Assembly (NCBI GenBank): GCA_030063045.1
Contig: JAQSEB010000185.1
Coordinates: 1 to 64,000 of the forward strand
DNA length: 64,000 bases
Origin: Pratylenchus scribneri
Taxonomy: Eukaryota > Nematoda > Chromadorea > Rhabditida > Pratylenchidae
Reading direction: 5' to 3'
Shown here: positions 31,426 to 44,429 of the stretch, one piece after another
Position numbering within the stretch: the stretch's first letter is position 1
Layout: each line of letters starts with the position of its first letter
Made by a program: the position numbers and the translations under genes
The notes under the pieces: model-generated
Databases searched by the model: none
Told to the model about the DNA's origin: nothing
The model's input: only the letters and a program-made list of their open reading frames with translations

Positions 31426-32370
31426 TTTGAAATATAAGAAATAAAATTTGAAAATATTATAGCTGAAAAAGTAGGGAAATATTTTTAATATTGATTTGCG
31501 CTATCGTAAAGTAAATATGAATCTTTGGCAATCCAATTTTATTTATTTATCTCAGTCAAATTCATTAAAATTTTATGCTTATTTATTTTGAGTTCTTTTT
31601 TTCCAAAATATTCACTTCCGTAAAATATTACATTTATTATTCAGGCATGAAAAAGAAGAATACTCATTAAAGACAATAAATTTAGTTTATCTTTATTTTT
31701 ATGTACGATTTGTGATATTTCATCTTCGCTGATGTCAATCGTAAAAAAAATTATGTCTTTTATTTAAATATAAACAAACGAAAAAACATTTTTTTGAGAA
31801 AAATTTTCCCGAAGAACATATTATTCTAAAAAATACATTCTTCTAAAGAATAAATTATTCACTAAAAATCATTTTTTAGAAAATACATTTTTCGGAAAAA
31901 AATTTTTCTAGAGGACGCATTATTCAGGAAAACAAATGATTCCTGAAATTTCTTAAAATAAAATTTTATGGAAAAATCACAATTTCTTAAAATTGATAAT
32001 TTTGGCAAAAATTGATCAAAGCATAAATTACAATAGAATTTTTCTTAAATATTTCACAATTTAAAAATAATTTTTATCAATTTAATTTAAACAATGATTT
32101 TTTATTATTATATTATAACAGATATCCTGACAAAATGAAGTTAATTTCAACAATCATAATTTTTAATGATTAGGCTATTAAGGCTTAAGGAATGGCAATG
32201 AAAAGAGAAAAATCCCAATTAAAAAATATTTTTAAGGTAATCTTAATTGTACCCAAACAAATTTGAATTTTATTTATTCTTACTTGACGTCGCTTTAATG
32301 AATTTACTACAATATTTATTGGTTGGTGACAATAAAAATATGAAATATTCCAGAAAATATATTATTCAAT
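31426..32370. other. Intergenic, AT-rich with imperfect repeats
   Basis: No gene seen. Around 31790-31930 several imperfect copies of a pattern with TTTTTC, GAAGAA and ATTATTC follow each other. Nothing else can be supported. Confidence 0.35.
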
Positions 32371-32475
32371 TTTGGTGAAATACGGTACGTACAGTAATCC
32401 TAACAAGATTTCAAATAATTATTGATTAATATTTAAGAATTGGAATAGGAAAAATAATGAATAAATGATATAAAA
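32371..32475 (-). pseudogene. Relic of a third Srsx-like GPCR copy
   Basis: The plus strand from GAAATACGG through ACGTACAGTAATCC to AATAATTATTGAT aligns with exon 5 of the receptor at 27129-27348 (GAAATACGTACAGTAATCC and AATAATTACTGAT), with small insertions and substitutions that break the frame. It lies just upstream of copy 2, so a third tandem copy probably existed. Only this fragment is recognisable. Confidence 0.45.
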
Positions 32476-32927
32476 ATATTAATAAAATAAAATTCTATAA
32501 TCGACTCAAATAATTTAAAAAAAAACTTTATTTTGCATTCAATAATTATAATAAATTCCATTAAAAGCAAAATTGGATAGCATTTGTATTTCATTTTCAT
32601 CCAATATGGGTCTTTCAAATTTTGTCCATCAAACTAATAAAAAGATTCCGTAATGTATTCTTATTGTTTAAATTTATAGAAAATTGAGCGAATAAAAATG
32701 ACAAATTTTTGATTTTTTTTAATATTCATATATTCATTATTATTAAGTATACAATTTCATAAATATCGAATAAATTCGGCATTTAACAAAATAAAAACAT
32801 CAGCTGCATTAATTGCTTTTTTTTCGTTCCGGTCAAATGAAGAAAGAAAAAAGGCTCACCAATTAAAACAATTGGTAAACTTCTCCCATTGGTTTACGTC
32901 AATTGCTGTTATTACACATTATTTTTT

Positions 32928-33110
32928 CTACGATTCGTCGTAAGGAACAAGGAACCAATTTTCTTTCAAAATATCTTCCAATTTATTGACAAATTTATTA
33001 CGCCTCTTTAATACGCCAAACAAAAACTGCGTCAAAATAGAAAATTTTCCATAGTATTTTCTTTGATTTGTGTCATTAATTTTCATGGAACATTTTAGTT
33101 TTGATCTCAT
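32928..33110 (-). CDS. Short hypothetical frame
   Basis: A 60-residue basic frame starting MRSKLKCSMKIND and ending NWFLVPYDES. It has a protein-like composition but no signal peptide, membrane segment, domain or visible partner exon. It may be a real small gene, one exon of a larger one, or chance. Confidence 0.22.
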   Translation of the reverse strand: MRSKLKCSMKINDTNQRKYYGKFSILTQFLFGVLKRRNKFVNKLEDILKENWFLVPYDES

Positions 33111-33464
33111 TTAGATAAATTTAGATTTTACTTCCTCTTTCTACTTCATATAAACAAAGCTCAAGGCTTTAAATAAAAATTTTTCCACACATGATTTTTT
33201 GTGACCAAATAAACTATTAGGCCATTTAATTAGGTTAAGGATTAGTTAGGATATGAATTAAAACAAAGTTGATTGGCCATATTTTATGCCCTCAAAATGA
33301 CGATTTTTCTACACAAAGTAATAGTGCCAAAAATAAAGAAAATAACTTTAAATTATTATCTGAATAAATATTTTTCTTGGGGATTTTCTATTCCATAAAA
33401 TTTTTTTTAAATGATTTTAGAATTTTGTTTTCTCTTTTACAAAAAAAAATAATCAAACTTCATT

Positions 33465-34461
33465 ATGGCAATTTCAATTCAAATGCTCATTTTTGTATTT
33501 GGCCTCTTTGCAATTGTGCAGAAATCGGAAGGTAAAATTTTAAATTTTTGATAAGAAAATTAAAAATAATTTTTAAAATTTTTAAAATTATTTTCCATTA
33601 AATTTTAGCCATTGGCTGCTACATGCAACCCGGCGATGTCTCCTACACCCATTTTGACCCTGTCAAAATTGAAATGGGAATGACTTTCACAAATCGAACT
33701 GTTGGCGAAATTCGCACTCAACCGTGTCCACCGGGAAGCACATTATGCTTTGCAATGCGCGGATGCCAAACATCGGAAGGAAAATTTGGTAATGCTTTTT
33801 TGAATTAAATAAAATTATTATTATTTTTTTATTAATTGAATATTAAATGAAAAAATAGTCTCTTTGATTTATCATTTCTTTCTCAATTATTTTGACAAGT
33901 CAAAGTCACATTAATTAATTAAGCATTTTAAATGATTTAATGATTTAAAAGACATTAATTATTAAGGTATTTTTGGACTATTTTTGGATTTAGGAAACCC
34001 TGGAATTTTAGCCAAATTACTATTGATAAAAAATGAAAAAATTCCAAAATTCCTTATAATTTTGTTCTTTTTGATCATAACTTTACAAAAATTAATAATT
34101 TTGAATTATCACTGGATAAATAATAATTCCATATTATTTTTAAATTGTTAATAAGTAGTAAAAATGTTGCTTGTCAAATTACAGAACAGAAGTGCCGAGA
34201 TAGAAATGAGCCCAATGAAATATTCAATAAATTAAATTTCATAAATATGTAAAAAAATAATCATTTCTCTAAGATTTCCGAGGCTGTACCTCGTTGAACA
34301 ATTTCTGCGATTTATTCAACGAGAAATGTGAGCATTGTATGGTTTGCAATGCGGAGAATTTATGCAACAAAGATGGAGCCAACAATTTGGATGAAGGCGT
34401 CCGTGTGGTGGCCAAATTGGCAGGCAAAATGCCAAGTGAAGGACTGAATTGGGGCCGTTGA
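33465..34461 (+). CDS. Secreted Ly6/three-finger-like protein
   Basis: Exons 33465-33531, 33609-33788 and 34274-34461 join in phase to 144 residues. Residues 1-20 are a signal peptide (IQMLIFVFGLFAIVQ). The mature protein has about ten cysteines in an order that recalls the LU (Ly6/uPAR) fold: GCY near the start, PCPPGSTLCF and GC in the middle, FRGC, FC, CEHC, VC, and the closing LCN pair typical of that fold. Such proteins are extracellular or GPI-anchored and act as ligands, receptor modulators or antagonists. No hydrophobic tail for a GPI anchor is seen, so secretion is more likely. The family call rests on the cysteine pattern only. Confidence 0.6.
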
Positions 34462-35227
34462 TTGGAAGAAAAATAAATTTGATTATAGCCAAAAATTGAC
34501 GAAATAAAATTCTCTGCATTTTTAATAAAAATTATTTTTTAAAACTGTTTATTAATCTCAATGGAATTTTATAATTTTTATTTTGTGTCAGTCTAATGGA
34601 TAATAAAATCCAATCTTTTTTATGACAAAAATGGTTGGCATTATCTCTCGGTTTTAATTTTAATAATAGATAATAGAATTAAAAAATTTCGGTTATGGCT
34701 TATTTTGAACAAAATTTCTCAATCTCATTTTTTTATTAAATTGATTTATTGAAATTTAAAAAATTGTCGTTATTTATAATAAATTTGCATCATCGAATTT
34801 ACTCATCTACAGTTTACATATATACTCATTTGAAAATTTAATTAAAATTTTGTGAAGCAAAATTAGATTTTTATCAAACAAAATTTTGTAAAAATTCATA
34901 TTTATTTCCAATAATTTCACAAATGATAAAAAATGATTCAAAAATTGTGCGCAAAATCCAATCAATTTTGATTGCCCACATTTCTCATTTCAATTTTGCC
35001 CGGCGGCACTTTTTCGGCCTTCATCAAACCCAACCACCAAAATAGAGAATTAAAATCCATTGCGCGCCAAGGTCAATTGCAATGATGAAAATTGTTTTAT
35101 CTTCCGACACGGGAATGGAGGAGAGAATAATTCGCCGTGTTTTTATCGTCAATTAAACGGCCAATCGTTTAAAAAATTTTTCTGCGAATATTGACCACTG
35201 GAAAAGGAGAAAAAAATTTTCGAAAAA
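34462..35227. other. Intergenic between two plus-strand genes
   Basis: This holds the 3' end of the Ly6-like gene (AATAAA at about 34473) and the upstream side of the gene at 35228. No further exon was found. Confidence 0.4.
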
Positions 35228-38200
35228 ATGAGAGAATTTTCTATAATTATTTTTCTTCTAATTCTTCTAAAAGTCGAAATCAGTCGGCAAAATTTAAATC
35301 CATCATCAACAATTATTACCCGAAAATTGATGCATAAAAATGGGTTGAAAGGTTAAAAAATTTTAATATATTAATTTGGAGATTAGCTTTATTTAAAAAG
35401 AGAAAATTCTCTTTCATTATGTAAAATTCTGATGCTCAGTTTGAACGAAAAACTCAAACTCAAAAATTTATATCATAAAAATTTATAAAAAAAATATAAA
35501 AAATAATTTAAATAATTAGTATTTCGTAAAAGTTTTAAGAAACATTTAAAATTCATGATATAATAATATATTTTAATTTTTTTAATTAATTAACAGAATT
35601 TACTGTGCAAAAGAACATTAAAGGGAATGAATGTGCTTGCGCCTGTTATTGTTCCCTTCCAAACTCCCAAGATGCAATGGCACAAATGCGCTTGACAAGT
35701 CCAAATGTGGATATGGCGATGGCGAAATTTACCAGCCCAAATTCGACTAGGCGTGGTAAATTAAAAGATTATTTATTAGATTTAAAAAAATTTTATGAAT
35801 TATGGAATTTGGAATGACAAAATTAAAAAATAAGATTTGAATTTTTATAAATTAAAAAATACTGTCAAAAAGTTTATAAATTTATTGAAAAATTTTTTAT
35901 GAAATTTTTTATGCAATAATTTACAATAGATCTAAAATATTAAATATGTATAATATTTAAACCAAAACAATAAATTTAAATTATTGCTTTTAGGCTTCGA
36001 AATCGAGAAGATTATCAGCGGAAACCAATGCAAATGTTCATGTGTTTGCGCGGAACCGGACAATACAATTGATGATAAAAATGATTCGCAAATTGGGTCA
36101 AAGAAAAGTTTAAAAGAAGAAATTGGAATAATGAAAAATGATAATAAAAATGAAGCCAATTTAATGGAAGAAAAGAAATGGAACTTGGATGAACTTGTTG
36201 AAACTTCCACAAGCAATTCAATCAATTCAACATTGGAAATGAAGCCAAATTTGCCAACAAATTCATTTGAAAAAATTTCGAGCACATTGGCAGCAGAAAA
36301 TAATGAAAAATGGACTACAAATTCATTCGAAACGGAATCCAGCAGCAATTCTGTGACAAGAAATCGACAAATTTCGAAAACATTTAATAATGTAAATGAT
36401 TCAACCATTTCATCAGATGCAATCGAACAAAATCCAACAACAAATTCATTTGATTCCATTTCGAACACAAAGAAGGAAAATGAGTCTATTTCAACTGTAA
36501 CCGTCGCACCAATCATGTCTTCAACTAAATTCGTAAGATATTCAAACATTTCAGACGAAAACAATGAAACATATATTATTCAGATTTCATCGGAAAAAAG
36601 CTTAACCAGTTCTACGGTGGAAAGTGATGAAATTTTTTCTTCAACTGTTAAATATGGAACATTACCTAATTCTGTGGACTCAAATAAGCCAACTTTGGCA
36701 TCAACTCAGTTTGGAAGAAGTCCAAGCAGTCCAACACCTGAAAATTGGCACAACAATAATTCTGAATGGCACAAAATTGATTCGAATGAATCAGGTGAAG
36801 AAAAGGCAGAGGAGGAAGTTATGAATTCATCAACAAAACCAAAATTGGACAAAGAAAAGAACCACAATAAAGATCAATCTGAAGATGGAATAATGGCGAC
36901 TGTTGGAACTTTTGGTAAATTCGAGAATTCTGAAAAATATGAAGAAAGTTTTTCCACTTCATTTTTGACTACTCCAAGCAGCTTATCATCTAAAATGGTC
37001 CAAAATTTGCCGAATGAAGAAAAAACAAAGCAAAATTTATTAAATAAAGAAAAAGCATTGGAAGAAGAAACTAATCATTCTGAAATTTCTTCTGAAATTT
37101 TAACAACGCCAGTTTATTTTATTCCAAAAAGCAGCATACCAACAACTTTGTCCCAACAAAATCAAAATTCGATTGAAAATAAAATAATCACGTCAAACGA
37201 AAATGCCAATGAACAATCAGCAGGCAAATTGAATGGAATAAAAGATGAAAAAAAGACAATTAAAGAAAAGGGAAAGGAAGAAAATGTCGAAAACACAACA
37301 GAATCACTATTGAATTCAACAGCAAATAACATGAATCCAACAACTCCATTGGAAGAACAGGCCGACGAAGAAAAATCCACTTTCGATCCACAATTCAAAG
37401 CGAAGGTTGCACAATTGTTGAACAAATTGAAGGTTGGTTTGTGAAAAATGAGAAAACTTTATTTTATTTATAATTTTTTTTTGAAAAAATTATATTTGCT
37501 CAGGGCCTAGGATTTATAGGCAAATGAAATGTTTTTTGGCTGCATTTTAATGGATTTCTGGACATTTATGATATTTGAATGATTTTAGGAATATTTTTTA
37601 AGTTTTTTAGTATTTTTTTAAATAATAAAGTAAATATGCAATAAAAATTAAAAAATTATATATAAGGAAATTAAAGAATTTTGCATTTTTCACTTTTTGT
37701 TTATGAAATATTTTAACTAAAAATTAATATTATTTAGTAGGTGAGAATGAATTTGATCCCATTTTCTTCAATAAATATGTCGACATATAGACAAAACTTT
37801 AGTACTAAAATAGTTCTAATTAAACGCTTTATGAATAAAATAAATTAATAATTATGTAAATATCTACAGGTGAAATTGTTCCGATTACGCGAAATGGAGC
37901 AGGAGAAAAATATATCGAGAAATGGAACAGAAAATGTGAAAGAACAGCAGAATGCCGAAAAGGATGAGAAGAAGGAAAATGGCGAAGTGAGGAAAATATT
38001 CTTTAAATTGATCAAAAAGTTGAACAGAAAAATGGAAGAAATCAAATAGAGTCTGAAAAGAATGGAACATCTTTGAGGAATGAAGTCATTGGCTCTTCGG
38101 AATTGCTGGAAAACAAAAATACAGGGCAAAATGAGAAGAATGTGTCCTTGGATGTACCGGAAGGCAGAACACCTCAAATACCTAATGTTCCTTTGTCAAC

Positions 38201-41200
38201 AACATTGACACCGCAATTTTCGGCATTTGTTACCAGTGATGGCACAGAGGATTTGGAGGATGAAGAAAATGAATTTAAAACGACATCAATGTCTAAAGGC
38301 TTTACTGAAATTGGAAATTCATTAAATGACAAAACAAATATTGGTGCAAATAAATCAAATGGCACAAAGAATGAGGCAATAGTCATAATTGAAGAGAAAA
38401 ATTCATCTCAAAATAAATTTGAAGAGTCAAATTCCACCCCAAGCATAAAAGATGCCACAAATTCAATTAACACAATCTTTACATCCTCAACGCCTACTTC
38501 ATCACTATTTCAGGCTTCAACGACCCCTTCCCCTTATCAAATGGAAGAAGAGACAACCTTGAATCCTTTGTTCAAGGCCCGGGTGGCAAATTTGTTAAAT
38601 CGTCTCAAGGAACAACTCTATCGCCTCCGGGCAGCACAACAACAAAATTCAACATTGAATGGGACAAATTCAGAAGGAAAATATTCAATTGAGGCAAATC
38701 CGTTGGCAAATTTATTGAATTCTTCTTCAAATTCTGTTCCTTCAACGAATGGGAAAATGTTATCAAAAAGTGAACAAATGTTGGAAGGATTACAGCGAAA
38801 GTTGGAATTGCTAAAATTGGGTGAAAAACAAGTGGAAAAGACGGAGAATTCTTCGAATGATGGAATGATGAAGTCCGTTGGAAATGACAAATCAACTGAA
38901 ATAATGACAACAGAAGATATTTCTTTAAATAAAAAGACAAGAATTTCGAATGGAACTGAAACTATGACAAAAACAGCAAATTCAAGCAGAACAGTCACTG
39001 AAGAACCCATAAATGTGGAAACGACAATTTCCGGCATTTCAGCCATAGAAACATCCACAAATGTTATTCATAATATGAATGGAAACAATTTAACTGAATC
39101 AACTATTAAAATTGATGCCAACGAAACTTTAAATTCAAAGCATTCCTCAGAAATAATGGAAGCTAAAAATTCTACTGAAGTAATTCAAACAAGGCCTAAT
39201 ACTTCAACCATAGCCACAGCAAATGTCAAAGATATGACACTAAATAAATCAAATAATTCGCAATTAAAATCTGACAATTTGCCATCAAATCCAAGGGATA
39301 CAATTTCTGTAACAATTCCAACAAGTTCAAGCATTTCATCTGAAGAAAATTCAATAGCAAAAGAAGCCAAAGGATCCAAAAATACAGGAAAAATCAATGG
39401 AAAAATAACTGTGCCAATTTCGAATGATTCCATTTTGACCAGTCCAATTCCAAACCAAAATGATACAACAAAAATTTTATTGGCCCCAATTATTGGTCAA
39501 TCCAAAAATTTGGCCGAATCATCGACTTCAATTGGGACGACAGAAAATTCGAGAGAGAATGAAGAGGAAGAAGACAATTTTGCTTTCGTGACGGAAGAAC
39601 CGGAAATGCCCAAAATGAATTTGCCATCATCAAATGGAGGAAATGCAACAGAATTAGATGTGGAAAGGCAAACAATTGTTTTCGTATTGAATGAGACTGC
39701 GGCAATAAATAATGGAAGAGGTGAAATTGGAAATGATAACAAAAATGAAGCCATTGCATTTGGCAATTCAAGCAAAATAAAAGGTAAGAAAGAATAAAAA
39801 TAATTTTAAAAAAATTAGAAAATTAAAAAATATTTTATTTTGATCATTTTAAATTATTAATTTATATTTATTTATTATAATTTCGTTCATGATGTTCGTG
39901 GACAATTTTATAAAAATCTTTTTTGAAAATTTTACTTATAAATTTTCATTATAAAATATTTTAAGAGATTCAAAAAAAATTTCAGTGAATAGAACAAAAA
40001 AATATTTTTAAATAATCAATCTAATGAGAAATTAAAAAATTCCATAAATTTAGAAGAATTACCCAAAAATGAAAGCAATAATGAAGAGCATTTATTCCCT
40101 TTCACAAATGATTTCCTCATTGATTTTCCACCCAAAATGGAAAAGGGAAAACAACAAGAAATGGATAAAGGTGACAAAAAATGGGAAGACAAGAATATAG
40201 AAGAGGAAAGCAAACAAACTCGAGTGATTTTATTGCCGGCACCACCGAGGGGAAGGCAAGACAATTTATTGTATTTATGAAATAATTTTTATTAAATGAA
40301 TTCTATATTTTTTAATTAATGAATGATTCACAAAAAATCAAATTTTCCACAACAAGGCAAAAAACAAGAAGAATATCTCGTAGAATTTAAAAAACAATTA
40401 CTATATCTAAAAGAAAAGCACTTAGAAAACTTTTTTAACTTTTAAAAACTTGCATGTTTTTGAGAGTATTTATGTTAAATTTTTCTTCGAAAAACCATGT
40501 ATTTTTTTTAAATTATTTTAATATTCAAAAAAGATATCTTTAGAATATTTATTTAGAGCTTTAGAATGGTATATCGCCTTCAGCAGGATGGCAGTTTCGT
40601 TAATTAATGAATTGTTTTGTTTTTATTTGTGATTAGTCGAGTTCATTTTGCATCTCATAAAAATTTACTTGAAAAATTTTATAAATTTATTCATCAAATA
40701 GGAAAATTAAAATAAAACAATCGCAAGCAAATGATCACTCTCAATCATTATCCAGTCATTCACAATGTGCCATCAATTTTGGCAATATTATAATCCAAAA
40801 ATAAATAAATCAGACAAATCATTCTTAGCTAAATTTGTTTTGCAATATATAAAATTTTTAATTAAAAAGTTTGAATTTGAAATCGAAGATGTTGGAAACA
40901 ATAAATTTTAAATTTAATGAATAGAAAATTAATATTAAAAAATCCTAATAATATCAATTTAATAAATAATTTTTTTTTAATTAAAATAAATTCAAGAAAA
41001 GTTCAGAATTCACAATAAAACAAAATCAAGGCCTGCTGTTGATAATGTTTCAAATCCCGATGAGATCCATGTAATGAATGGAAATTCATCATCAGATACT
41101 GTAGAACAAAATTGGCCATCATTAATTACAATCAAGGAAAAGGAGGACAAAAATGTTGGAAAAACGTCAACAAATGGCAAAGGCATGGATCAAATGATCG

Positions 41201-42989
41201 AAGGAAGAGAATTGGACAAAAATGACTCCAAAATTCCCAATAAAGTTGAATCCATCAATCAAGGACACGGAATTGATAATTTGCCAAGAAATTCTCCAAA
41301 ATTGCCGAAATTGACGCCAATATTAACCACAACTGCAATAATGTCTACAGAAGCAATGACAAATTCGGAACAAAGCAAAAATTTTGGTCTGGAAGACACA
41401 AAAAAATGGAGTGAACAACAAAATTTGATGACGATACCAAAAACAACTAAACTGCCTAGACGAAAATTTGTGGCACCGCAAGCACAAAATCTGATTGAAC
41501 GATTGGAGCAGGTTTTTAAATATTTTAAATTTAAATTTATTTGTAATTATTGTTGACGTTTTTGGTGATTATATTTAAATTAAATGAGTAAATCAGACTT
41601 TTAAATTTGTTAATTAATAAAAATTTATGGGATACATTTTTAATTTTCAAAATTTTAAATTTTTCCGATGAATTATAATTAAGTTTTAATTTCTTTAAAA
41701 TATATAAAATTTCAAATGAATTTAGAATAATTAAAATTTTTAAAAAAATTTTTCATTAAATTTTAGGCACGAAAATTGCGCGAAGAGCAAGTCAAACTGG
41801 AAATGATGGAGGCAATTCGGCAAGAACAAATCGGCTCCACAGAACCCGATCCACAATGTAATTTTAAATTTAATCTATTCATAGACTTAATTTCATTTTT
41901 TAATCTTTTTTAAAAAAATTTTTTTATAAAATAAATAATAATTTTTGATATTAAAATTTTTTGAATAATTGCTTAAGTCGAGAGATTTAATTAAATTTTT
42001 CTTCTTAACTAAATTTTATTCAAAATTAATTGAAAAAATTTTATAGGTATTAAAAATTTTGTAATTTTTTCTATAGAGTAGCTTATTGATGCTTCAAATT
42101 TAAAAAAATATTATTTAATTTTCATTTTAGATTCATTTTTAAATTATTCAAAATTTTTTTGATGGCAGAGGATGCGCATAATGATTAATTAAATATTATC
42201 TAAAAATAAATGAAAAATTTTATGGTTTTGAAAAAATACATTTTTAAAAATCATTTAAATATTGAAATTTGAATAATTTATAAAAGTAAAAAGAAAATGT
42301 TTTTATTTTTAGTAACCGAACGGCGTCGAGAAATCGAACAGCGTCTTTTGCAATTGGCTCAAGCCGAACGCCTCCATCGTGAAATGTTGGAGGAGGAAAC
42401 GTCGGAGGCTCAAAAGCGACAAAATGTTGGCGGAAATATTGATAAAGGGGAGAAGGAATATGTAAAAATTTTATTTTTAACATTTTTATTTTTTTAAAAA
42501 ATTTTTATTCGTCAATTTCTATCTGGGGATTTTTTAACAAAAAAATAATTTTTTACATTATTAATTACTTTTTTTGTAGAAAATTTAATGAGTTGCAATT
42601 GCAATTGCAAATGATATCAATATATTTAAGAAAGAAAAATACAATTTTAGGTTAGTTTTACAAATAATTAAAAAGTTTCTGACAAAAAGGAAAATGCTTA
42701 AAATTAATATAACCTTAAAATTATATGCCAATAATTTGCAATTTTTAAATTCTATTTTAAGATTGACAGCCATTCCAAAATTCAGCCTCAAGCCAATTCA
42801 CCATTGTTGGATTGTTCCCCGATTCGGCGTTTCCTTCAACTTTTCCACATCTCAAATCCGCATGAATGGATCGAACAAAATTGCAAATTTGCGCGTCGCC
42901 ATTTCCCAAATGCCAGCTGCCCACAAATTGGCGCATTGCTCAACCAATGTTTTCAAGAAGCACAACAGAAAGAGGAAGAAGAAGAATAA
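35228..42989 (+). CDS. Large Ser/Thr/Asn-rich extracellular (mucin-like) protein
   Basis: Ten exons join in phase to 1,589 residues: 35228-35351, 35597-35755, 35994-37432, 37870-37986, 38028-39783, 40054-40255, 41007-41511, 41767-41857, 42313-42461, 42762-42989. Residues 1-19 are a signal peptide. Two CxCxC motifs follow near the N-terminus (NECACACYC, NQCKCSCVC). The long middle is rich in Asn, Ser, Thr, Glu and Lys with many N-x-S/T sites. A motif FKAxVAxLLNxLKxxLxRLR occurs at the end of exon 3 and in exon 5; a looser version spans exons 7-8. The last 75 residues are a compact Cys domain (PIRRFLQLF, EWIEQNC, FP.ASCPQIGALLNQCF). Intron 4 is only 41 bp; intron 6 appears GC-AG. An extracellular-matrix or surface-coat role is inferred; no named homologue recognised. 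Confidence 0.75.
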
Positions 42990-44429
42990 TTCAAATTCAT
43001 CAAAATGCAAAAATTTCCTCAGGAAATTATTTTTTATTAAAAATTTAAAAATGGCATTGATATATCCAATTTATTACTTTAATTTTATGAAATCTTTCTT
43101 TAAAAGTTCAGGTTTTTGAGTGCAATAATAAGAAATTTTAGAGGAAATCATCCACATCAAATTTCTTTTCAAAAAAATACATAGAATATTAACTATTTTT
43201 TCGATAGCATATATTGTCTTTCTCATTTAATTTTTTCGATGTGGCGAAAAGAAGGACCCAAATAGTAAAACAGTCCTTCTGCCAAACAATTGGTCAGCAC
43301 TCAGCAGTAGAATTAAATAAATTGACCAAAATTGGTACTGACATTTCCAAAAATGTCAAAATGGACAAGCAGGTATGAAATTGGATAAATTTGTATGGAA
43401 ATTTTCTAAAAATTGAGATTAAATTGTAGAAAACAATTTTATGAGATGGTGATAAAATGAAAAGTATCAATAATGGTAAAAGGTGAAATGAATACAAAAT
43501 TGAAATGAAAAAGAACATTGGGCAGTGAGGCGAAAAAAAAAGAGGAAAATTTGTAGGAAGCTCATTTTTTGAATTAATTTTAAATATTTTTTTTTGTTTT
43601 TTTGGAAATGTTTTGTTCGTCCTTTTATAAAAAAATTACTAAATTTTATTTATTAATTTTAGTAATAAGAGATTTTATGAGATACAGAAGAAATATCCCT
43701 CATCATTAAATTAGAAAGGATGAAAAAAAGGTTGATTGAAGAGAATTTTTATTTTTCAAATAATTTTATTATTATTAGGTTTAAAATATGTAAATTAAAA
43801 AATATTTTACAATTTGTTTTTATTTATTATCATTTTTTTCAAATGATTTCATAGTTTTTTTTTTAATTTTTCAAATAAAAAATTTTTATGAGATAAAAAA
43901 AATTATTATTTCTCTTTCAAATTTGAACATAAAAAATGTCAATTTCAAATAAATTTTTAAAATTTAATTCTTTTTTATTAATTTCAAATTATTCATTTAA
44001 AGAGATTATTTTGCAAAATTTAATTTATAGCAATTTAAATCGGAAAAATACGATCATAAAATTACAAATTTTAATCAATTTTTCCTTTTTATTTTAATTT
44101 GTTTTTTTTTTTTTAATTTTTATATTCATTTTGTTGTGTAATCCTCCTCAAATCTTATCAAAATTTTTATTTCTTATATATTTATAAATTTTATTACAAA
44201 CTTTTTCTATGAGATTTAAAATATTATAGGTGATAGTGGAAAAAATTGTTGGTTCAAAGTTCAATTTATCTTTATTGAGAAAATAAAAATTGAATTTTTA
44301 AAAATTTTTTGTTTCTTGATCAGCAGTCAGCAAATTTAATCTCGAATTATTAGAAACTATATTTTATTTCAAAAATATTATTGAGTTAAACAAATTAGAA
44401 ATTAACTATCTAAATAATTTTATTTTTTA
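42990..44429. other. Convergent intergenic region
   Basis: This lies between the 3' ends of the mucin-like gene (plus) and the F-box-type gene (minus). It is very AT-rich; no exon, repeat family or RNA gene was recognised. Confidence 0.45.

Noticed and set aside
38174..39775. Several minus-strand frames opposite the mucin-like gene
   Set aside because: They are antisense shadows of the long plus-strand exon, whose frame has a coherent composition and consistent splice phases.
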